Shown here: in pieces, positions 44,454 through 53,143 of the stretch
How the letters are laid out: every line of letters begins with the position of its first letter
How positions within the stretch are numbered: the first letter of the stretch is position 1
Assembly (NCBI RefSeq): GCF_011421635.1
Contig: NZ_WTLI01000005.1
Span: 164,900-228,899, forward strand
From: Paenibacillus turpanensis
GTDB taxonomy: Bacteria > Bacillota > Bacilli > Paenibacillales > YIM-B00363
DNA: 64,000 nt
Direction of reading: 5' to 3'
Position numbers and translations under genes: made by a program
The notes under the pieces: model-generated
Told to the model about the DNA's origin: nothing
Databases searched by the model: none
What the model saw: the letters and a program-made list of their open reading frames with translations, nothing else

Positions 44454-45689
44454 CTACTGCTGCCCTTCCACGGACACTCGGTCGCCGTCCGCCAAACGGA
44501 GATGTCCTCGAACAATAATCGTTTCTCCGCTCTCAAGACCGGAGACAATTTCCTGCTTACCAGCTGTCAACCGTCCTGTGACGACCATGCGTTTTTCCGC
44601 CTGTTCGCCTTTCAGTACAAAAACATAGCTTTCATCCTTATCTCGTAATACTGCATCCTCCGGTACGACCATAGAAGGTGCTGCAGCCGCAGCAGACAAT
44701 TGCAGCTGAACGCGCATGCCCGGCTTTAATTTGCCTTGGGAATTATCGGTCTGAAGCTCAAGCTCATACGTCTTCGTCTGCAGGTTGGCGGTCGGTGAAA
44801 CGTAAATAACCTTACCTGTAAAAGACTCCCCTGTGGCTTGATGTGTGAACGAGAGTGTTTCCTGATTGGCCACAAGTGGCAAATACGACTCCGTTAGCTG
44901 TGCCTTCACCTTAATGAGATCCTGCTGCTGTACTTTTGCAATCTGTAGGCCTTTCTGAACGGTCATCCCTTCCTCGGCAGGCATATACGTCAATACGCCG
45001 GAAATCGGGGACTTCACATCATAGTAAGAATGAGCCCGCTCCCAGTCCTCATAGGCAAGCCGTGCCGTTGTTAGCTGGTATTCCGCTTGACTGAGCGGGT
45101 TGCTCGTTTCCAGCGTCTGCTTTTTATCATGGAGCAGCTCCAGATCGAGCCTCGTTTGCTCCAGCTTCGTTTCCATCGTCTGCAGCTGCCGTTTTTCAAT
45201 AAGTCCCAAATCGTAGTCGTTACGAAGCTTTGCGTAATCACGTTCCAGCTCGGAAATGGCCAGCTCCGTCTTATCGATGGATAACGTCAGCTCTTTTTGC
45301 GTATCGGCGAGGTCCTTCTTGGCCTTCTCATACTGCTCGGACGCCGTCGTCATCGCCGCATCGACCTTTTGCTTTTCGCGGGCAATATCGGTTTTATCGA
45401 TTTCAAGGATCACCTCATCCTTGGCTACCTGATCTCCCCGCTTCTTATGTACCTTAGCGATATCTCCGTCAGCTTTGACGATCACATCCAGCTCCACAAA
45501 TGGAATGACTTCCGCTGACAGCGCGCTTTGCTGCTCCATCAGTGCGGACTCTACTTTCGTTACACCAACAATCTTTGCATTCGTGACCGGCTCTGTACTG
45601 CCTTGTGAAGCCGGCGAGCCGCAGCCGGAAGCCATGACAAGCAATAGTGCCAATGAAGCGGTGGTAAGTATTTTTTGTTTCGACCACAT
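44454..45689 (-). CDS. RND membrane-fusion (HlyD-like) lipoprotein adaptor
   Basis: 411 residues from ATG 45689 behind GTGGGGA. The lipoprotein signal ends VMASGC. A lipoyl half-motif (DVIVKADGDIAKVHKKRGDQVAK) precedes an alpha-helical hairpin of about 110 residues, and the second half (YYDVKSPISGVLTYMPAEEG) follows. The beta-barrel and membrane-proximal domains end at HLRLADGDRVSVEGQ. It bridges the RND pump to the outer face of the Gram-positive cell envelope and is first in the operon. Confidence 0.93.
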   Translation of the reverse strand: MWSKQKILTTASLALLLVMASGCGSPASQGSTEPVTNAKIVGVTKVESALMEQQSALSAEVIPFVELDVIVKADGDIAKVHKKRGDQVAKDEVILEIDKTDIAREKQKVDAAMTTASEQYEKAKKDLADTQKELTLSIDKTELAISELERDYAKLRNDYDLGLIEKRQLQTMETKLEQTRLDLELLHDKKQTLETSNPLSQAEYQLTTARLAYEDWERAHSYYDVKSPISGVLTYMPAEEGMTVQKGLQIAKVQQQDLIKVKAQLTESYLPLVANQETLSFTHQATGESFTGKVIYVSPTANLQTKTYELELQTDNSQGKLKPGMRVQLQLSAAAAAPSMVVPEDAVLRDKDESYVFVLKGEQAEKRMVVTGRLTAGKQEIVSGLESGETIIVRGHLRLADGDRVSVEGQQ

Positions 45690-45719
45690 CTCGGTCCCCA
45701 CACTCCCATTTTATCTTTG

Positions 45720-45767
45720 TGACTGACTAGTCAGTCATATCATAGCAATTGGCTGGACTCTTGGCAA
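45720..45767 (-). promoter_or_regulatory. Efflux operon promoter with TetR palindrome
   Basis: On the minus strand TTGCCA (45767-45762) and TATGAT (45744-45739) are 17 bases apart. TGACTGACTAGTCAGTCA (45720-45737), a perfect 18-bp palindrome, follows directly below the -10, where a bound TetR dimer would block initiation. Confidence 0.85.
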
Positions 45768-45786
45768 TATTCGGATATTTTTGTCA

Positions 45787-45816
45787 CAAAAAAGACACTC
45801 CGCTGGGGAGTGTCGC
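45787..45816 (-). terminator. Terminator after the 180-residue hypothetical gene
   Basis: GACACTCC and GGAGTGTC form a stem with a five-base loop, followed on the minus strand by TTTTTT. It lies about 95 bases past the stop at 45911. Confidence 0.8.
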
Positions 45817-45910
45817 AAAGTGCCAGGTGTTCTCGTCTTCTCCTCTTCTCCGTTCATTCTAACTCCATCGCCGGCTATCGAACCCATCGGTTTCAAACGA
45901 TGTCCCCCTC

Positions 45911-46453
45911 TTATGAAGAGGCTGCATTAGGAGATATCTGATTTACAACCCACTGCTCAAATGCTTTTTCCGGATCTTCTTCCTTTTTGGCAATATACCA
46001 ACGTTTGTCTTCTGGTAGTTTTCGGTACCATTCAAGCTCAAAAACAGTATCCTCATGGCCATTTTCATCACAATACAAATTTATAAACAATAGCTTAGTC
46101 CCATTTGAACAACGATAACAATAACCTTCATAGGTAATTCCCAACACCTCTGTAGTCGGGTGCGAATGGGTAAAATCACATAATTGTACATTGCACTCTA
46201 ATGCTTCAAATATGGAATAGAGCTTGGATAAAAAACTTCTTCTAATCGGGATACATAATGTGACATAGGTAAATTTTTCGGGAACAGAATCCGTAAAGTG
46301 AAAGGAAACCCATACTTCGAAAAATTCATTTTCTTCATAGTTCCCGTTACGCTGATCCCGTTCGTAATATCTCCAGTACTTTTGTGAGATCTTTTCAATA
46401 TGCTTATAAGGCGGAAGCTTGCTCCCATATAGTAATACTATTTTCTTTTCCAT
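45911..46453 (-). CDS. Hypothetical protein of 180 residues
   Basis: A soluble protein, acidic and aromatic-rich (FEVWVSFHFTDSVPEKFTYV, TVFELEWYRKLPEDKRWYIA), with a Cys-containing centre (CNVQLCDFTHSHPTTE and YCYRCSNGTKLLF). No signal peptide or membrane helix. It looks like a stand-alone Bacilli hypothetical; no family recognised. ATG 46453 is preceded by a weak AGGTGAG site. Confidence 0.7.
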   Translation of the reverse strand: MEKKIVLLYGSKLPPYKHIEKISQKYWRYYERDQRNGNYEENEFFEVWVSFHFTDSVPEKFTYVTLCIPIRRSFLSKLYSIFEALECNVQLCDFTHSHPTTEVLGITYEGYCYRCSNGTKLLFINLYCDENGHEDTVFELEWYRKLPEDKRWYIAKKEEDPEKAFEQWVVNQISPNAASS

Positions 46454-46534
46454 CTATTCTCACCTTTACAATCAAATAATCATCCTATCAATATATTAAT
46501 ATTCTATTTTCTTTTAAACTCCTGATGCTGTAAC

Positions 46535-46566
46535 GAAAAAGAGCAGCTGCCGCGGCAAACTGCTCC
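46535..46566 (-). terminator. Terminator of the flavodoxin/propeller operon
   Basis: GAGCAG and CTGCTC enclose an inner TGCCGCGGCA hairpin, followed on the minus strand by TTTTTCG. About 70 bases past the stop. Confidence 0.75.
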
Positions 46567-46633
46567 ATGCTCGTTCCATTCTTTATATTTTCTGTTTCAA
46601 CCTATGGGTATCGTTTACTTTTACTCTATATTT

Positions 46634-47518
46634 TCATGCAAAAGCAGCATTCGAATAATGTATAGACTCGTAAAGCCCCGCTACAAAATAATTGTTATCC
46701 TTGCTGCTGATTCTCCACCCGTGCCCCTTCACCAGATTACAAGGAGAGATTTCTTTGGAATCCAAACATACATGGGACACCATTCCGTAACCTTCGGTGT
46801 TTTGTGTGGATGTCGCGTAAATGGTACCACCATCCTCGCTCAAATCCAAAAAGCTCTGCGCCTGTTTTCCATGACACGCCGCCCACTCAGCCGGACCTTT
46901 AAAAACGTCATCTATTCGGCAAAATTCAATGCTCCCGTTAAAGCTTTTGCAAGATCCGCTTGCCGTTATTAAGTATTGATTATAAGTAAGCATGGAGGAG
47001 ATCATCCGTTGATTTTCGACCTTTATCCGATTGTTGGTGCCGGCCTTCAAATCATAACACCAAACTCCACCCTGAGACGAATGAATTTTGGTTCCGATAA
47101 AAATGTAATTTCCATTTAAGCATAAGGACCTGATCGAAGGTGAATGACTATGCTCGAAAGGCTTCACTATGCTCCAGGTGTCCCCGTAATCGGTGGAAAC
47201 GTACAATACTTTCTCTCCATGCGCGACTACAGTTCCCTTCGAATCGCTGCAAATGCTCCAACCGGATGCCTGAGTCGAAAACCGCCTCGCGATCCAGCTC
47301 CTCCCTCCGTCGGTACTTTTAATAAACGTTCCTTCATCGCCGATACCGAAAACCCTCTCCTGCTGACTCGTTAAGTCTCGAATTCGTTTACCAAGGGACA
47401 TGAAGGAATGAATCCATGTGTCTCCGGTCCGGACGAAGACCCCCTCTTTAGTAGCAACTACGAGATTTCCGTTCCCTACTCGAGTAACGGCCGTGGCGCT
47501 CATAAACGTTTCATTCAT
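46634..47518 (-). CDS. BNR/Asp-box beta-propeller-like protein
   Basis: About 294 residues starting at ATG 47518, which overlaps the end of the flavodoxin gene. Repeated Asp-box-like motifs are visible (KSTDGGRSWIARR, VSTDYGDTWSIV, LSEDGGTIYATS), as in sialidase-fold or photosynthesis-system-stability-like propellers. There is no signal peptide, so it is probably cytosolic. The overlap implies translational coupling with flavodoxin and therefore iron-controlled expression. No catalytic residues can be assigned. Confidence 0.8.
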   Translation of the reverse strand: MNETFMSATAVTRVGNGNLVVATKEGVFVRTGDTWIHSFMSLGKRIRDLTSQQERVFGIGDEGTFIKSTDGGRSWIARRFSTQASGWSICSDSKGTVVAHGEKVLYVSTDYGDTWSIVKPFEHSHSPSIRSLCLNGNYIFIGTKIHSSQGGVWCYDLKAGTNNRIKVENQRMISSMLTYNQYLITASGSCKSFNGSIEFCRIDDVFKGPAEWAACHGKQAQSFLDLSEDGGTIYATSTQNTEGYGMVSHVCLDSKEISPCNLVKGHGWRISSKDNNYFVAGLYESIHYSNAAFA

Positions 47519-47972
47519 CGGATTTATTCCCAAGCGCCTTCGCAAAGCTCAGCGCAAACTGCTCGCATTGTTCCTTTTCTTCTTTGGTGTCTGGTGTGAA
47601 TTCAATTCGAAGTCCGTTTTGGACGAGCTCTGCACCGCATTCCTTTAAGCTTTGTTCGATCAGGTCAACCGCAGCGCAAAACTTGGGATATACCTTGTCA
47701 CCGGAGCCAAATACCGCTGCTTTTTTACCCGATAAATCTACATTCGCCAGCTCCTCGAAAAAATCTTCCACTTCATATGGCAGCTCCCCATCTCCCCATG
47801 TATACGAGCCGATGAGAAGCCCGTCGTAATCTGCCAAGTCCTTTGCGTCCATATGCTCGATCTCGAGCATTTCAATGGCATCGTGGTAAGGCTCTACCTT
47901 TGATTTCAATAAATTTGCGATATCTTCTGTATTCCCGGACATACTGGCGTATGCGATTAAAATCTTCGCCAT
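47511..47972 (-). CDS. Flavodoxin
   Basis: A 153-residue short-chain flavodoxin. The FMN phosphate loop is IAYASMSGNTEDIA at the N-terminus, the isoalloxazine-binding loops are LIGSYTWGDGELPYEVEDF and VFGSGDKVYPKFC. It carries low-potential electrons and replaces ferredoxin when iron is short. That fits the two Fur boxes in its promoter. ATG 47972 follows AAAGGAG. The propeller-like gene is translationally coupled downstream. Confidence 0.95.
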   Translation of the reverse strand: MAKILIAYASMSGNTEDIANLLKSKVEPYHDAIEMLEIEHMDAKDLADYDGLLIGSYTWGDGELPYEVEDFFEELANVDLSGKKAAVFGSGDKVYPKFCAAVDLIEQSLKECGAELVQNGLRIEFTPDTKEEKEQCEQFALSFAKALGNKSDE

Positions 47973-47993
47973 GTTTTCCCGCTCCTTTTGAAG

Positions 47994-48052
47994 TGATAAT
48001 AATTCTCAATGTGGCTGACACCTATTTTACTAGGAATGATAATCATTATCAA
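47994..48052 (-). promoter_or_regulatory. Fur-controlled flavodoxin promoter
   Basis: TTGATA (48052-48047) and TAAAAT (48029-48024) are 17 bases apart on the minus strand. A perfect 7-1-7 Fur box TGATAATCATTATCA (48037-48051) covers the -35 region. A second box, TGATAATAATTCTCA (47994-48008), with one mismatch, lies in the leader. Confidence 0.9.
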
Positions 48053-48124
48053 CATATTTTATGACTAACTTTATGCAAAATTATAAGTCATATGTGCGGA
48101 CGCCCCGTCGTCTGAACAAGTCCT

Positions 48125-48163
48125 GCAAAAAAACAAAACCCCAGAGTTCCACTTGGAACTAAG
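48125..48163 (-). terminator. Orphan minus-strand terminator
   Basis: AGTTCC-ACTT-GGAACT with flanking GG/CC pairing is followed on the minus strand by TTTTGTTTTTTT. No minus-strand gene lies upstream of it for 3 kb. It may be left over from a deleted gene or end an unannotated small RNA. Confidence 0.45.
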
Positions 48164-48204
48164 GAGTTATTTCTAAGGGTACGAAGTTCTAAAGAAACCT
48201 ATAA

Positions 48205-48232
48205 TTGTTTTTAATTGGGTTTAGGCTATAAT
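48205..48232 (+). promoter_or_regulatory. Promoter of the 164-residue membrane-protein gene
   Basis: TTGTTT and a consensus TATAAT are separated by 16 bases. The predicted start lies about 35 bases before the ATG at 48273. Confidence 0.6.
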
Positions 48233-48272
48233 TTGATTTGTGTTGTTAAAAAAGTAGATTTTAGATCCTAGT

Positions 48273-48767
48273 ATGGAGGCGTTACAAATAAAAAGAACAC
48301 CTCAGCTTTGGTATAGTGTATCGATTACTTCTTTAATTTTGGTTACTCTACTTTTTAATTGGACTGATAGCATAACCAAGGAACTCCATATTTCTTTACA
48401 AGATGGTGAAAAGACACCCTCGCTGGTGAAAGCAACGATAGATATTAAAATAACGAAAAGTTTAATCTTCCCTGATCAGTTGGAAGGATCGATTACTCTC
48501 GGTAATGAGAGTTACCAGGTTACAAACAATTCGCGGATGGATGTAAATTTAAAAGATTCGATTTGGGATCATTTAAACCTTCAGGAACGTTTTAATATTA
48601 TTAAGAAATTCACGAATACGGAATATAAGATTTATTCAATTGGTTATGATTCAATAACTAACCAAGTAGAACGTAGGCTTATGCTTGTAATTAGCAAAGA
48701 CTTTGAAACATTTTCCGGTTGGATTCAAATAAATTACAAAGATTATTTTATGGAAAATGCTAAATAA
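48273..48767 (+). CDS. Hypothetical membrane-anchored protein
   Basis: 164 residues with one N-terminal hydrophobic anchor (LWYSVSITSLILVTLLFNW) and an external, beta-rich, Lys/Asn-rich domain. No family recognised. The start is odd: the only good ribosome site, GGAGG (48276-48280), overlaps codons 1-3 after ATG 48273. It is ideally placed, eight bases ahead, for an ATA codon at residue 6. Either the ATG is used with no real ribosome site, or initiation is at ATA. The region is AT-rich compared with its neighbours, hinting at recent acquisition. Confidence 0.65.
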   Translation: MEALQIKRTPQLWYSVSITSLILVTLLFNWTDSITKELHISLQDGEKTPSLVKATIDIKITKSLIFPDQLEGSITLGNESYQVTNNSRMDVNLKDSIWDHLNLQERFNIIKKFTNTEYKIYSIGYDSITNQVERRLMLVISKDFETFSGWIQINYKDYFMENAK

Positions 48768-48790
48768 GTCGACAACAAAGTTAATTCGGT

Positions 48791-48830
48791 AGATCCAGAC
48801 GGCAGCTGATTGACGTTTGGATCTTTTGTT
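48791..48830 (+). terminator. Terminator after the 164-residue gene
   Basis: AGATCCA and TGGATCT form a 7-bp stem around a GC-rich loop, followed by TTTGTTT. Confidence 0.6.
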
Positions 48831-49051
48831 TCAACGCATTTTATTCCCTATCAAAAGCCCCTCTCCCTACCTCCGTTACGCATTATTGTCCTACCCTCGC
48901 CGCTTCGCATCCGATTCTTCATTTTTGCAATAACTTAACACAATTTTTGTAAAAATTATGCGATGATTAGTTTGGACAGGATGGCTTGTCCCCCTATGAA
49001 CTAGAGCCATTGGGTCTTATTTTATTCGTGATAATTGAGGAGGAAAATGAT

Positions 49052-51475
49052 TTGAAAATGTTCGTTCACACGCTGCACCGCAAGGTGTACGCCTCGTTGG
49101 TCGCCGCCACGCTATTGATGGGCAGCATGGTTCCTGCTGCAAACGCAGAAGGTCCGTTGGATCCTGCCCCCGAGCTGCAGCCAATGGGAACGGCCAATGG
49201 GAAAAAGGTTTTGTTTGACAATACCCACGGACAAACTGCCGGAGCTGCAGATTGGGTAATTGATGGAGCCTTTTCGGATTTTGCCAATGCACTCGCTACC
49301 AACGGGTACTACGTCAAAGAACTCCGCAAGACGACCCCAATTACGTATAACGATCTCTCAAGCTATGATGTGTTCATTATCGCTGAAGCGAATACTCCTT
49401 ACAAAACGACAGAACAAGCTGCCATGCTCCAATATGTGCAGAACGGCGGCAGCATTTTCTTCATTTCGGACCATTATAATGCCGACCGCAACAAAAATCG
49501 CTGGGACGCCTCCGAGGCCTTCAATGGCTACCGCCGTGGCGCATGGAGCAATCCTGCACAAGGGATGAGTGCGGAAGAAAGCAGTTCTGCCGCAATGCAG
49601 GATGTATCGAGCTCTGACTGGCTCGGCTCTAACTTTGGCGTGCGGTTCCGTTACAATGCGATCGGCAACGTAGTAGCCAATGACATTGTGGAGCCTTCCC
49701 AGTCGTTCAACATTACGCAGGGCGTGTCAGCCGTTGCCATGCATGCGGGCTCGACACTGGCCATTACCGATCCGCAGAAAGCCAAGGGCATCGTATATCT
49801 TCCTTCTACTACGGCCGCATGGTCGCATGCTGTTGATCAAGGGGTTTATGAGGGCGGCGGCCGAAATGAGGGGCCATACGCGGCGGTCTCCAAGGTGGGC
49901 GCAGGCAAAGCAGCGTTCATTGGGGATTCTTCTCCAGTGGAGGATGCGACACCAAAGTATCTTCGTGAGGAAACCGGCGGCTCGAAAAAAACCTACGACG
50001 GCTTCAAGGAACAGGATGACGGTGTACTGCTGGTCAACATGGTAAATTGGCTTGCGACTAAGGAATCATACACGAGCCTAAGCCAGGTTAACGGATTGCA
50101 GCTTGATCCAGTTACAACGCTTTTAAGCATGGAAAATCCTTCAACGTCGACAGAGCCTCAGGCCGAGCCATGGTCAGCGCCTTCGGCAGGCTATAATTGG
50201 TGGGATACCTGTACGTTTAAATCCGGGTCGTATGGTTACGGATATTGTAATGGAAACGGGGGCGGCGGCGGAACTGGCGGAGGTGGAGACGGCAGCGGTG
50301 GCGGCACTGGGGACCTGTTCTTCTCCGAATATGTCGAAGGGTCCAGCTATAACAAGGCGCTTGAGATCTACAACGGAACCGGCGCTGCTGTAAATTTGTC
50401 CTCTTATACCATTACACAATCTAACACGACGTCTGTCATCTCGCTAAACGGAACGCTTCAACACGGAGACGTCTATGTTCTAGCCCATCCTAGCGCATCG
50501 TCATCCATTCGCAATAGCGCAGATACAACGAGCAGCAGCATTTCCTTCAACGGAGACGATGCCATCACGTTGAAGAAAAGCGGAGTGGTTATAGATGTCA
50601 TCGGGACGGCAGGGACCTCCTTTGGCACGGACCTCACGCTTATCCGCAAAGGCACCGTTACATCCGGGACGGCCTCCTACAATAGTGCGGAATGGGATGC
50701 CCAGTCAAAGGATACGACCTCCAACCTTGGTATCCATACAACGACCAGCAGCAACCATGCGCCAATCGCAGCAAGTCCGATCGCCGATCAAACGGCAACG
50801 CTGGGAGGCAGTGCTGTCGTCATCGATGCGACGAATACATTTTCCGATGCGGACGGCGATCCACTAACGCTGACCGCAAGTTCCAGCAATTCAGGCATCG
50901 CCAAAGTGGCTGTGAGCGGCAAGCAGCTAACGGTAACGCCTGTATCTGCGGGTACTGCTAGCATTACTGTTACGGCGAATGACGGACGCGGCGGCTCGGT
51001 CAATGACAGCTTCACTGTAAACGTAGTCGCTGTATCAGCGGCTCAGCTTGATGAAACGTTCGAAACCGGATCCAAGGACTCGTATACCAACGGCAACGTG
51101 ACACTCTCCTCCGGATCCTGGGCGTTTCATAATGCATTAATCGGCGGCTTAAGCTCCGATAAGAAGAACGGCACGAAGGCTGCTCGTATCAGAGCCACCG
51201 GTTCGTTAGCCATGAACTTCAACGTGTCCGCCGCAAAAGAAATCAAGCTTCATGTAGCAAACTTCGGCAGCGACACCGGAGCAACATGGAAGCTGCAAAA
51301 ATCAGTGGATAACGGCGCGACCTGGACAGATGTCACTTCCGCTGCTGCGGCAACGTCCTCACTGACGGAAAAAAGCATCTCCGTAAATGAAACGTCCGCC
51401 GTTCGTTTCCAAATCGTGGTGTCCGGCACGACCGGCCAACGCTTAAACATTGATCATGTTCGCATAATGAATTAA
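49052..51475 (+). CDS. Large secreted multi-domain protein with lamin-tail domain
   Basis: About 807 residues from TTG 49052, eight bases after GGAGG. The signal peptide ends VPAANAEG. Residues ~35-340 form a flavodoxin/GATase-like domain (KKVLFDNTHGQTAG, YDVFIIAEANTPY, GGSIFFISDHYNADRNKNRW). A Gly-rich linker and a lamin-tail domain (FFSEYVEGSSYNKALEIYNG) follow. A cadherin/Ig-like domain (SDADGDPLTLTASSSNSGIA) and a C-terminal beta-sandwich seen after extracellular nucleases and phosphatases end the protein. It has no anchor motif, so it is probably released. The catalytic role of the first domain is unknown. Confidence 0.85.
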   Translation: MKMFVHTLHRKVYASLVAATLLMGSMVPAANAEGPLDPAPELQPMGTANGKKVLFDNTHGQTAGAADWVIDGAFSDFANALATNGYYVKELRKTTPITYNDLSSYDVFIIAEANTPYKTTEQAAMLQYVQNGGSIFFISDHYNADRNKNRWDASEAFNGYRRGAWSNPAQGMSAEESSSAAMQDVSSSDWLGSNFGVRFRYNAIGNVVANDIVEPSQSFNITQGVSAVAMHAGSTLAITDPQKAKGIVYLPSTTAAWSHAVDQGVYEGGGRNEGPYAAVSKVGAGKAAFIGDSSPVEDATPKYLREETGGSKKTYDGFKEQDDGVLLVNMVNWLATKESYTSLSQVNGLQLDPVTTLLSMENPSTSTEPQAEPWSAPSAGYNWWDTCTFKSGSYGYGYCNGNGGGGGTGGGGDGSGGGTGDLFFSEYVEGSSYNKALEIYNGTGAAVNLSSYTITQSNTTSVISLNGTLQHGDVYVLAHPSASSSIRNSADTTSSSISFNGDDAITLKKSGVVIDVIGTAGTSFGTDLTLIRKGTVTSGTASYNSAEWDAQSKDTTSNLGIHTTTSSNHAPIAASPIADQTATLGGSAVVIDATNTFSDADGDPLTLTASSSNSGIAKVAVSGKQLTVTPVSAGTASITVTANDGRGGSVNDSFTVNVVAVSAAQLDETFETGSKDSYTNGNVTLSSGSWAFHNALIGGLSSDKKNGTKAARIRATGSLAMNFNVSAAKEIKLHVANFGSDTGATWKLQKSVDNGATWTDVTSAAAATSSLTEKSISVNETSAVRFQIVVSGTTGQRLNIDHVRIMN

Positions 51476-51586
51476 TACGGAGTACAGTTAACGTGACATT
51501 AGTCTAGTTAAATACCTTCACCTTCGCAGTCCCTCCATATGAAGGATCGTTAAAACAGAAAAAACTTTATACGCGTATCCTTACAG

Positions 51587-51622
51587 AGCCACTCCGACTA
51601 TGGAGTGGTTTTTGCTTTTTTT
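51587..51622 (+). terminator. Terminator of the secreted-protein gene
   Basis: CCACTCC and GGAGTGG form a 7-bp stem with a six-base loop, followed by TTTTTGCTTTTTTT. Confidence 0.9.
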
Positions 51623-51672
51623 TCCCACTCATCATATTCACTCCTATCCTCTACCTCATTCCTTTTAAGCAT

Positions 51673-51700
51673 AAAAACCGCCCCAATCGGCTCGGGGCGG
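51673..51700 (-). terminator. Terminator of the zinc-ribbon gene
   Basis: CCGCCCC and GGGGCGG form a 7-bp stem, followed on the minus strand by TTTTTATG. It lies about 50 bases past the stop at 51747 and probably ends the radical-SAM operon too. Confidence 0.85.
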
Positions 51701-51746
51701 CTGCTCAACTATGGAATGCTGTTACTTGCTAAAAATAAAACCGCAT

Positions 51747-51947
51747 TTACTTCAAATCGTGCGTATCTTTATAACTGATTCGGACTTTGCCTGATCCCCC
51801 ACACGATTCACAATTACTCAGTAAATCATAGTATCCTCTACCATCACACATATCGCATAACTTTTCCCATTTTGCTAATACGATCTTTTCTTCCTCGCGC
51901 TTTAATCCACCTAGTACCCAAGAAATAAAGCCTTTCACCGAGAACAT
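51747..51947 (-). CDS. Small DnaJ-type zinc-ribbon protein
   Basis: 66 residues from ATG 51947, eight bases after GGAGG; the longer open frame overlaps the radical-SAM gene and has no ribosome site. It has a short helical start (GFISWVLGGLKREEEKIVLA) and then two CxxCxGxG-like motifs: CDMCDGRGYYDLLSNC and ESCGGSGKVRI. Such DnaJ-type fingers bind one zinc and often contact proteins or nucleic acid. It lies 92 bases after the last radical-SAM gene. Function unknown. Confidence 0.7.
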   Translation of the reverse strand: MFSVKGFISWVLGGLKREEEKIVLAKWEKLCDMCDGRGYYDLLSNCESCGGSGKVRISYKDTHDLK

Positions 51948-52039
51948 GGATGATACCTCCAAAATAAGGTAGAGACATACATCCATTTTATCATTTTTAT
52001 AGGAAAATAGAATCACAAAATAATGAAAAACACCTAAGC

Positions 52040-53143
52040 TTAGGCCCAAGCCTTCGGAATATGCGTGCAGTAGGGATCACTCTGCAAGTAGTCGCCGGTC
52101 ACTGCATACGCACGGGCCCGCGAGCCACCGCAAATCGTGTTAAACTCGCAAACACCGCACTTCCCCTTCAGCAGCGCTTTATTGCGCAAACTTCTCATCA
52201 CCGGATGCTCACGGTATATGTCCGGCAGCGATCGCTCCCTTACATTGCCGCAGGCAACCGGCAGAAAGCCGCTCGGATACACCTCTCCAATATGGCTAAT
52301 AAACACAAAGCCGTTGCCGTCATTGACTCCCTTCGGCGCTCGGCCAAGCACATCGAGCCTCTTCACAACGCCTGAGGAAATCGCAGTCGGTTCCCCATAA
52401 AGATCGGCCAGCCTTTGCGACTCCTGCAGCAGCACCCTGCGAAAATGCGGAGCTTCCGTGGTCTTTACCCCATACGGCATGCTGCGCTGTACATCGGCAA
52501 GCCACTTCAGTACCTTTTCGTGCTCCTCGGGGCTGATCATGTCTGCTTCCATGCCCCGCCCTGTTGGAACAAGGAAAAAGACACTCCAAACTACAGCCCC
52601 CATATCCCGCACCTTTTCCGATATGGCCTGCAAATCCTGCAAATTGTACCTTGAAACGGTCGTATTCACTTGTATCGGGATCTGCAGCTCTTTAAGGTAT
52701 CCGATCCCCCGCATAGTTAAATCGAAGGACCCCCTCGTCCCGCGAAAATGGTCATGAATCTCCGCACATGAGCCGTCCAAGCTAAATGCCCATCGAGAAA
52801 GCCCTGCATCCTTTGCTTTACGGACCGCCTCGAGGGTAACCTTTGGCGTCGCGCTTGGCGTCATCGATACGGAAAGGCCCTTCTCCACGGCATAACTCGC
52901 TAAATCAAACAGATCCGGGCGCATCAGCGGATCGCCGCCGGTAAAAACAAACAGTGGATGATCCATGCCGGCAATATCGTCGATAAGCCGTTTCCCCTCT
53001 TCAAAAGAAAGCTGCCGCGGGTCCGCCTGATGCTGCGCTTCCGCCCTGCAGTGCAGACATTTCAGCGCACAGGCCTTTGTTACCTCCCAAATGACAATGA
53101 ACGGATTTACCGCATAATCTCTTTCCTTTACAAGAGCGTTCAT
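52040..53143 (-). CDS. Radical SAM/SPASM enzyme (PqqE/NirJ-related)
   Basis: 367 residues. The radical-SAM cluster motif CALKCLHC follows VIWEVTKA. Next come the SAM-binding GGDPLMRPDLF and the strand FSLDGSCAEIHDHFRG. The C-terminal SPASM cysteines are in VACGNVRE, GKCGVCEFNTICGG and SDPYC and would hold further clusters. The overall pattern matches a subgroup (recalled as TIGR04053) close to PqqE and the NirJ/AhbD heme enzymes. Possible roles are peptide modification or a porphyrin step. It starts with ATG 53143 behind GAGGAGG, downstream of a 27-codon peptide gene, in the FNR-type operon. Confidence 0.9.
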   Translation of the reverse strand: MNALVKERDYAVNPFIVIWEVTKACALKCLHCRAEAQHQADPRQLSFEEGKRLIDDIAGMDHPLFVFTGGDPLMRPDLFDLASYAVEKGLSVSMTPSATPKVTLEAVRKAKDAGLSRWAFSLDGSCAEIHDHFRGTRGSFDLTMRGIGYLKELQIPIQVNTTVSRYNLQDLQAISEKVRDMGAVVWSVFFLVPTGRGMEADMISPEEHEKVLKWLADVQRSMPYGVKTTEAPHFRRVLLQESQRLADLYGEPTAISSGVVKRLDVLGRAPKGVNDGNGFVFISHIGEVYPSGFLPVACGNVRERSLPDIYREHPVMRSLRNKALLKGKCGVCEFNTICGGSRARAYAVTGDYLQSDPYCTHIPKAWA

